From positions 2,450-14,755 of the forward strand of contig DDTL01000198.1 of assembly GCA_002344345.1 (NCBI GenBank): 12,306 nt of DNA, read 5' to 3'. Positions within the stretch are counted from its first letter, which is position 1; each line of letters begins with the position of its first letter. This document shows positions 7,139 through 12,306 of the stretch, one piece after another. Both the position numbers and the translations under genes were made by a program. The notes beneath the pieces are model-generated. The model was not told the DNA's origin. It worked only from the letters and a program-made list of their open reading frames with translations, and made no database searches. The DNA comes from Saprospiraceae bacterium UBA2365. Lineage in GTDB: Bacteria > Bacteroidota > Bacteroidia > Chitinophagales > Saprospiraceae.

Positions 7139-8091
7139 CTTTCCAAAAATCCCTCATCACACCATCCCAGATCGACTGGCTTCTCGAAGGCGACATTTCC
7201 ATTCGGTTTCAGACACAAAGAGATCTGCTTGATAACTACGACATTGATTTACAAAAAAAGATTCAAACTGAAGGTTGGGTCAGGCAGCTAATGGATTTAA
7301 GGCAACAGAACGGGCATTGGGGGCACGGTTTTTATCAACCAAAATGGACTTCTACGCATTATACCCTGCTTGAGCTTAAAAATATGGCCATTTATCCTGA
7401 TAATGAGCAGATCAGGGAGACATTGGAACTGATCTTCCGTTTTGAAAAAGAAAAAGACGGCGGCATCAATCCTTCTGGTTCGGTCAAAAGGAGCGACGTT
7501 TGTATCAATGGTATGGTACTCAATTATGCCTGTTGGTTCAGAATGCAGCAAATTGATCTGGAATCAGTGGTCGATTTTTTACTCAGTCAGCAGATGGCAG
7601 ATGGCGGATTCAATTGTCATTCCAATCGGATCGGGGCAACCCACAGTTCTCTGCATACCACTCTTTCTGTACTTGAGGGAATCCTTGAATATGAAAGAAA
7701 CGGATATCAATACAGATTGGACGAATTAAAAAAAGCCGGAATATCATCGAGGGAGTTCATCATGATGCACCGTTTTTTCAGATCTGACAGAACGGGTGAG
7801 GTCATTCATCCCAAATTTTTGCGACTGGTTCATCCCTGCAGATGGTATTATGACATCCTGCGTGCACTGGATTATTTTCAGTCGGGTGATTTTCCTTATG
7901 ATGAAAGGATGGAAGAAGCTTTGAAAATCCTCATGGAAAAGCAAACCAAGGACGGCACCTGGAAACTGGCAGCTTCCTACCCGGGAAAAACCCATTTTCA
8001 AATGGAAAAAGCCGGATTGCCTTCGAGGTGGAATACTTTGAGAGCATTGAGGGTGGTGAAAAGATACCAAAATAGTGCTTTCGTATGTTAA
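7132..8091 (+). CDS. prenyltransferase/squalene-cyclase-like QW-repeat protein
   Basis: The protein of about 319 residues has the alpha-helical toroid repeats of the squalene cyclase/prenyltransferase superfamily. QW-type motifs occur as QQNGHW (58-63), QQMADGGFN (153-161) and QTKDGTW (271-277). WLLEGDISIRFQTQRDLL near the N terminus is typical of short bacterial members usually annotated as hypothetical squalene cyclases. It is half the length of true squalene-hopene cyclase (about 630 residues) and I find no DxDD catalytic motif, so hopanoid synthesis should not be assumed. No signal peptide is seen, so it is probably cytoplasmic. The start is uncertain: a GTG at 7003 gives 362 residues but adds a repeat-derived N terminus, and no suitable ATG exists. 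I use the TTG at 7132, just before the family-like sequence. No functional partner is visible. Confidence 0.75.
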   Translation: MNPFQKSLITPSQIDWLLEGDISIRFQTQRDLLDNYDIDLQKKIQTEGWVRQLMDLRQQNGHWGHGFYQPKWTSTHYTLLELKNMAIYPDNEQIRETLELIFRFEKEKDGGINPSGSVKRSDVCINGMVLNYACWFRMQQIDLESVVDFLLSQQMADGGFNCHSNRIGATHSSLHTTLSVLEGILEYERNGYQYRLDELKKAGISSREFIMMHRFFRSDRTGEVIHPKFLRLVHPCRWYYDILRALDYFQSGDFPYDERMEEALKILMEKQTKDGTWKLAASYPGKTHFQMEKAGLPSRWNTLRALRVVKRYQNSAFVC

Positions 8092-8140
8092 AATTTGAAC
8101 AAAAGAAATTTTAATTGTCACTTCTGCAATTTTCGCTTAG

Positions 8141-8572
8141 TTCAATTATGAAACCACTTCCCTGTCAGTCAGCTTTTACACCTATCAGGGACTAATCTAT
8201 CCCATTTTCCCGAATGGCAATACCAACATCGATGCCTTCAGGATCATCGAACTGAGGTGGTATTATCAGACAGAGTTCCTGTCCTCACTGATGGAATTCA
8301 AGATCTACTTCAGGTTCACTCAGAACAGTCCGGGCGCTCCGGGAGATCCTGATCCGAGAGGCTGGCAACTGGTCAAAACACTCTCTGTGGCGGATGCGCT
8401 GGAGATAGCAGGAGCCATGCACTTCGATGGCTATGGATTCGTCCACGACCTCGGCATCCGCACCGATGCGGTCTCCCTCCAAAACACAGAATACCGCATT
8501 GTCGGCTACCATAAGGACGGAGGCAGCTCAGTTCCTGCTACAGTGATCGCGGGGAATCTGGGAGGGAATTGA
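8141..8572 (+). pseudogene. 5'-truncated reading frame, G+C-rich, unrecognised
   Basis: The + frame is open from just after a TAG at 8138-8140 to the TGA at 8570-8572 and reads like protein throughout (SVSFYTYQGLIYPIFPNG, ELRWYYQTEFLSSLMEFK, GYGFVHDLGIRTD, YRIVGYHKDGG). The first ATG, at 8291, leaves only 93 residues and discards 50 equally protein-like codons, so I read this as the 3' part of a larger gene whose beginning is lost. An ATG at 8149 lies in another frame and stops after 15 codons. By hand count 35 of 60 bases at 8341-8400 are G or C, well above the following genes. I do not recognise the domain. It could be the tail of a large extracellular protein, or a small gene starting at 8291. 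Confidence 0.5.
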
Positions 8573-8609
8573 GTATGAAAATTAGTGATCATTTTTTAAA
8601 ATATGGAAT

Positions 8610-10295
8610 ATGAAAAAGATAATAATTATATCATTATTCTTGTTATTGTCAGAGATAATATCTGGTCAAAACTTTATCAGTCTTGGAGGAATGCTTGGAA
8701 AGGAATATACTCAGTCCGACATGGATACTTTGGAGTATTATGCAACTCAGTTGAGGAACTAATTTCCGGAAGCGGATCAAAGGGATCAGTTTAAAGTGTT
8801 TGATTATGATTTGTATATACATAACGATGTAATGTCTGGAACCAATGAGATTTCAGAAATATTTGAAGGGCTGATAAATGATAGGAATGCTGATAATCGT
8901 TTCCCGTATTATCTGCTGATCGCCCGGTTTGTCACACAAGGCAACAGGATGGCTTACAGGGCATTTTTGAATCTACCTACAGAAAATCTGGGACCTTGTA
9001 ACACTCCACTTTTCAGAGACGCTGTGAATGCTGAATTATTCCAAAGTGCACTGAATCCTGTGGATCTGGAATCCGGTCTATCTGCCAGTCTTTCTACTGA
9101 TTTAATAAAAAAATGTTACAAAATAATAGACCGCTTGAACTGTTGTGCTTATTCCAGAGAACTTGAAGAAAATTGTTCTTTTTGCATGCTAACTCAGGAA
9201 GAAGTCATTGCTAAATTGAAAGGAGAAAGGTATTTCGATTTTGAGGAAGTACTTTCAATAACAAGCTCGGGAACTTATAAAGTTGAATTGCAGGATAAAG
9301 TATATCCAAATCTTGATTTTAGCAAAAATATAATATATAAAAATGGTACTGAACTCTATAGTTTGTCCGATGTTTTGGATCAACTAATGGCTGATATTGA
9401 CAATTATTATGTGTCTATAGATTTGTATGATGATAGTCCGGCCACTGAGCAATTCCTTTGTTATGAAGAACTATCAGAACATTCCTCATTCAGATCAAAC
9501 CAAGAAGGTTTAACATCACATATAAAAGTGATCAATTATCAGCAAAAACCAAGGGTATTGTTAAAATTTAATTTTGTTTGGCAAGGAAATAGAGTAGAGC
9601 CACTGCCAGTTTATCTATATGATATTACAGATAAGTTTTCTTCTACAGATAAGAAAATAGAACACTTTGAAAAACGAATTCAAATAATGACAAATCATTG
9701 TAATTTAATTTATGATAAGAATAATTACAATGGATTATTTAGTTACTCTCTTATAGAAAATGATAGCCAGTTAAACAATTTAGTAATGGATGAAGGAAAT
9801 AGTCTTTTTAATTTAAGAAACCGACCAAATTATGGACCTTTAGGAAGAACTTATTTTGAATCGCAGGGATCTACAGATTTGAGATTGCAAAAATATTATC
9901 CCTTTTCTGAATATGACAATTATACAAAGGGTTATAGAGATTTAGATTTTGGGAATTTTATTAATTTCGGTAGGCATCCTGGACCAACTAGTTATTATCA
10001 TCGAGCCGGGTATTCATTGGCTCATGAGTTACTTCATGTTTTAACAGGAAGAGGAGCAAGGATAATAAATTTGCCTGCTTCGTATTTTTGTGATTATGGT
10101 CGAATTGATCAATATTTGCAAAATTGTGTTCATTATGATGAAGTGGATAATTTATTAGCAGATGGAATAAAATGGGGTGGAGATCCGCCAGAATCAGATC
10201 CAGATTATTTGTATGAAAAAGAGACAATTGTGCCACAAGTTAACTACTTGGTTGTTCAATACTTGGTATGGTATTATTGGAGAAAGAATAGATAA
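8610..10295 (+). pseudogene. secreted zinc-peptidase-like gene interrupted by an in-frame TAA
   Basis: Read as a whole, this is one gene of 562 codons in a single frame, broken only by a TAA at 8760-8762 (codon 51). The ATG at 8610 starts a good Sec signal peptide (MKKIIIISLFLLLSEIISG, then QNF). After it comes GGMLGKEYTQSDMDTLEYY, ending TQLRN before the stop. The same frame continues at once with FPEADQRDQFKVFDYDLY, with no ATG start at hand, so both sides clearly belong together. A single base change, for instance from AAA or CAA, would explain the stop. It could be a true nonsense mutation, a sequencing error or, less likely, readthrough. If real, the long part could be made only from the GTG at 8796, without its signal peptide. 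The gene is 3 bases from the downstream lipoprotein gene. Confidence 0.65.
8796..10295 (+). CDS. HExxH metallopeptidase-like protein, main open frame
   Basis: This is the long uninterrupted part of the broken gene described at 8610-10295, 499 codons from a GTG. The only motif I recognise is HELLH at 410-414 (H472 counted from the ATG at 8610), the HExxH signature of zinc peptidases. It is preceded by YYHRAGYSLA and followed by VLTGRG. Further on, HYDEVDNLLADG could supply a third zinc ligand and something like the DNLM turn of metzincins, but this is a guess. The ~400 residues before it contain a Cys cluster (CCAYSRELEENCSFC) and beta-rich, Tyr/Asn-rich sequence that I cannot assign. Base composition is low in G+C: by hand count 12 of 60 bases at 9661-9720. 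With its signal peptide it would act in the periplasm or outside the cell. Substrate is unknown. Confidence 0.65.
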   Translation: MFDYDLYIHNDVMSGTNEISEIFEGLINDRNADNRFPYYLLIARFVTQGNRMAYRAFLNLPTENLGPCNTPLFRDAVNAELFQSALNPVDLESGLSASLSTDLIKKCYKIIDRLNCCAYSRELEENCSFCMLTQEEVIAKLKGERYFDFEEVLSITSSGTYKVELQDKVYPNLDFSKNIIYKNGTELYSLSDVLDQLMADIDNYYVSIDLYDDSPATEQFLCYEELSEHSSFRSNQEGLTSHIKVINYQQKPRVLLKFNFVWQGNRVEPLPVYLYDITDKFSSTDKKIEHFEKRIQIMTNHCNLIYDKNNYNGLFSYSLIENDSQLNNLVMDEGNSLFNLRNRPNYGPLGRTYFESQGSTDLRLQKYYPFSEYDNYTKGYRDLDFGNFINFGRHPGPTSYYHRAGYSLAHELLHVLTGRGARIINLPASYFCDYGRIDQYLQNCVHYDEVDNLLADGIKWGGDPPESDPDYLYEKETIVPQVNYLVVQYLVWYYWRKNR

Positions 10296-10298
10296 GTA

Positions 10299-11075
10299 AT
10301 GAGGAATAAAGTAAAACTATATACATTTTCAGTATTTATTTTCTTTACTTGGTTTTCATGTGATAAATACACTCACAAAAATGAGGAAATTTCTATTTCC
10401 AGATGGAATGAAATCACTAAACATGATTTTTTTGAGAATTATCGATCCGGTGAATTCCAAATGCCCAAATGTGTTAGAATTGGACCAAGTCATTATTCAT
10501 TTGATCATATAAGACATTTGGATAGCGTATATTCAGATAAAGACACTTTTTGCCTTAGATTCTTAAAGAACAACGAAGATTCATTGATAGCATTGATTTC
10601 ATTTCCTGATTATATAAATGCATTTACCACTTTTTGCAGATTTGATACTTTTTCTAATAAATTGTCAATAAATTCAAATATTTATGATTTGTTCGATAAT
10701 TCACTTTTTTATGATAACCTATGTATAAAGTTTATAAAACCGGGACAACGGATTTATGAAATTCAAAGTCATTGGTGCGGTTTTTCTCCTGAACCTCGGG
10801 ATATTTATGGCATGGAGGCAATAATGTATTATTCCTTCCACGCAAAAAAACTTAAGAAATTTTGGGTTGATCCTGAAAACTTAGCAATCATCAAAGATGC
10901 AAATCAGGTATTAAAAAAATTTAAAATACCGATAAGTCCTTCACATTACACCGAATCTGAAAACCGTTTAAAACAGATTATGGAAGTCTTATATAATACA
11001 CATCGGGATGCAGAAATTCTTGATACAATTTTTATATTAAAGAGAAATATTGAACTTGGCATGTATGTTAAATGA
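10299..11075 (+). CDS. lipoprotein of unknown function, first of a tandem pair
   Basis: The 258-residue protein has a short basic N terminus, a hydrophobic segment and a Cys at 21 in TWFSC. This is an acceptable though imperfect lipobox for signal peptidase II, so it is probably anchored in the outer or inner membrane. The mature part matches the protein encoded at 11136-11891 along its length: RWNEITKHDFF against KYREITKKEFF, NNEDSLIALIS against NDEDSMIALVT, IKPGQRI against IQPGEKI, and LDTIFILKRNIE against LDTIYKLKRKFE. I do not recognise a family. It begins 3 bases after the peptidase-like gene, so the two should be co-transcribed and perhaps co-translated. The tight linkage suggests an immunity, inhibitor or partner role, but this is inference. 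Base composition is very A+T-rich. Confidence 0.75.
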   Translation: MRNKVKLYTFSVFIFFTWFSCDKYTHKNEEISISRWNEITKHDFFENYRSGEFQMPKCVRIGPSHYSFDHIRHLDSVYSDKDTFCLRFLKNNEDSLIALISFPDYINAFTTFCRFDTFSNKLSINSNIYDLFDNSLFYDNLCIKFIKPGQRIYEIQSHWCGFSPEPRDIYGMEAIMYYSFHAKKLKKFWVDPENLAIIKDANQVLKKFKIPISPSHYTESENRLKQIMEVLYNTHRDAEILDTIFILKRNIELGMYVK

Positions 11076-11135
11076 AACATAAATTTAGGTAACTGATTTA
11101 TTATATGAGAATTGCAAAATTTAAAAAATGGAATA

Positions 11136-11891
11136 ATGAACACCAATCTTTATTTAATTTCATTAATTATTTTTATTGCAATGAGTATTACCTCATGTAA
11201 AAATTCCTTAAATGAAAGCCCGGGAGTTAGTCTATCGAAATACCGGGAAATTACAAAAAAAGAGTTTTTTAAAGATTTAAAATCAAAAAAAATCCGGGAA
11301 GTAAGGTGCAAAGGAGAAAGAAATATTGACATTGATGAGATGGACAGCTTACTAAATACTAATGATACTATTGTGTATAGATGGTTACAAAATGATGAGG
11401 ATTCCATGATTGCACTAGTTACAATATATAATCGTTTCAGTTCAAATACTACCTTTTTTAAAATTGAAAGGGCGGAAAAGAAACTGCGATTTAAATCAAA
11501 TTCTCATGAAGAATTTGAGAATCCAAAAGGACCAATGGCATGCTTTGACATAATACAACCTGGTGAAAAGATTGTCTATGCGATAAGAAAAGATCATAAT
11601 CTTTTTGAAGGTGACATACATTATTTAGAATCCATTAAATATTACTCCTTTAAAGATAAAACTTTTAAAGTATTTTGGTTTGATATTATAACTTTAGAAT
11701 TGATTACCAATGCTGAACAATTCACCAAAAGATTTAAGGATGAAGTTACAAGGGAAAGTTACCAACTGGCAACTGAAAGCTTGGCGAATGTAATGCAACT
11801 CAATGATGAACCTTCTCATTATGAAGCAGAAAAACTTGATACTATTTACAAATTAAAGAGGAAATTTGAAGAGGCCTGGTATTTTAAATGA
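11136..11891 (+). CDS. lipoprotein of unknown function, second of a tandem pair
   Basis: The 251-residue paralogue of the preceding gene has a clearer lipobox: after a hydrophobic stretch comes SITSC, with Cys 21 as the lipidated residue. Shared blocks with its neighbour run from the N-terminal EITK(K/H)(E/D)FF segment to the C-terminal LDTI.KLKR segment and the final lysine. Many residues between have changed, so the duplication is not recent. I chose the ATG at 11136. A TTG at 11112 would add eight residues before the signal peptide and is unlikely. The gap to the first lipoprotein gene is 60 bases of A+T-rich DNA without a clear promoter, so one transcript is likely. No known domain is recognised. 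Confidence 0.75.
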   Translation: MNTNLYLISLIIFIAMSITSCKNSLNESPGVSLSKYREITKKEFFKDLKSKKIREVRCKGERNIDIDEMDSLLNTNDTIVYRWLQNDEDSMIALVTIYNRFSSNTTFFKIERAEKKLRFKSNSHEEFENPKGPMACFDIIQPGEKIVYAIRKDHNLFEGDIHYLESIKYYSFKDKTFKVFWFDIITLELITNAEQFTKRFKDEVTRESYQLATESLANVMQLNDEPSHYEAEKLDTIYKLKRKFEEAWYFK

Positions 11892-12029
11892 AATTTGAAT
11901 ATAAATAAACTTAAACTAAAATTTATACATTACATATTTTCAATAAATGTAAATAATTCAATATAAATTATATAGGTTTGAAATAGATATAATCACATTT
12001 TAGAATCGGGAACAACTTGAACAGGAATT

Positions 12030-12306
12030 TCACTCCTTCCCATGCTCCTTCAAAATTCTCATCACCTCATCCTCTGAGAGTTTTGTAATACGGGCAATTC
12101 TTGTGATATCAAGCCCGTCATCATAACTGCTCAGAATGATCTCTATTTTCCCTTCCAGTTTCCCTTCCAGTTTCCCTTCCAGTTTCCCTTCCAGTTTCCC
12201 TTTTCGTTCACCTTCGATTATTCCTTCCAGTTTGGCAGTGTCAATCATGCTTTTGGAGATTTTTACATCCTTGAGGTATTGATCGTATTGTTGTCTTGTT
12301 GTTGTA
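12030..12306 (-). CDS. C-terminal part of an Rpn-family nuclease/putative transposase (runs off the window)
   Basis: The minus-strand frame is open from the window edge to the TGA at 12030-12032. An internal ATG at 12248 is not the true start, because the codons before it read QQYDQYLKDVKISKSMID, continuous with what follows. The charged run of GKLE repeats and the final helix-turn-helix-like segment (DITRIARITKLSEDEVMRIL) are characteristic of the tail of Rpn-type recombination-promoting nucleases/putative transposases of the PD-(D/E)XK superfamily. The catalytic N-terminal domain lies outside the window, so activity cannot be judged. These genes are abundant and often multicopy in Bacteroidota. 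It is convergent with the lipoprotein pair, with 138 A+T-rich bases between them and no clear terminator. Confidence 0.65.
   Translation of the reverse strand, partial: TTTRQQYDQYLKDVKISKSMIDTAKLEGIIEGERKGKLEGKLEGKLEGKLEGKIEIILSSYDDGLDITRIARITKLSEDEVMRILKEHGKE
12147..12194 (-). repeat. four perfect 12-bp tandem repeats coding for GKLE
   Basis: TTTCCCTTCCAG occurs four times in exact tandem and is followed by a partial fifth unit. On the coding (minus) strand each copy adds four residues (GKLE) to the charged linker of the Rpn-like protein. Because the unit is a multiple of three, gain or loss of copies keeps the frame. Confidence 0.9.

Noticed and set aside
7132..8091. Squalene-hopene cyclase
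   Set aside because: The QW-type motifs are present, but the protein is half the expected length and I find no DxDD catalytic motif.
8089..8113. TAAAATTT/AAATTTTA inverted repeat after the squalene-cyclase-like gene
   Set aside because: The stem is entirely A/T and no T run follows, so it is too weak to call a terminator.
8603..8794. 63-codon frame starting at the ATG at 8603
   Set aside because: It is a shifted frame over the signal-peptide segment. The frame from 8610 gives a clear signal peptide and joins the long downstream frame, so this one is a shadow.
11892..12029. Terminator or attachment site between the convergent lipoprotein and Rpn-like genes
   Set aside because: Only short A/T pairings such as TTACAT/ATGTAA are present, with no G+C stem or repeat that would support a call.

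Overview
The window looks like part of a chromosome from the phylum Bacteroidota, probably a Saprospiria-like or related lineage. Several promoter-like sites match the Bacteroidetes -7 element TAnnTTTG. Starts are preceded by A-rich sequence rather than strong Shine-Dalgarno sites. The block pheT - small coiled-coil gene - zapA - rny is familiar in this phylum, and the lipoproteins and an Rpn-type transposase tail fit too. The lineage call is inference from style and synteny, not from a marker phylogeny.

Positions 1-1392 hold a cobalamin-binding-type radical SAM gene with its own promoter-like site. Positions 1393-2068 have no large gene, but the second half looks like a regulatory leader for pheT: a good promoter match, a 38-codon reading frame with five Phe codons (two FF pairs), and an AT-rich perfect 9-bp hairpin with a T run. 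This layout resembles Phe-codon attenuation and is the most interesting regulatory signal here.

Positions 2069-6854 are a housekeeping cluster on the + strand: pheT (Phe-tRNA synthetase beta), a short coiled-coil protein, zapA (FtsZ-ring factor) and rny (RNase Y). A strong hairpin lies between zapA and rny, and a long-stem terminator follows rny. Positions 6940-7140 hold simple repeats, into which the beginning of a squalene-cyclase-like QW-repeat gene (to 8091) has been drawn or has merged.

Positions 8141-12000 are an accessory region of mixed composition. It opens with a G+C-rich, 5'-truncated reading frame. Next comes a secreted protein gene with a C-terminal HELLH zinc-peptidase motif, interrupted by an in-frame TAA at codon 51. 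Two tandem paralogous lipoprotein genes lie immediately downstream. The arrangement recalls an effector with adjacent protective or partner lipoproteins, but nothing in the sequence proves that. The window ends inside a minus-strand gene whose C-terminal tail, with GKLE repeats, resembles Rpn-family recombination-promoting nucleases/putative transposases.
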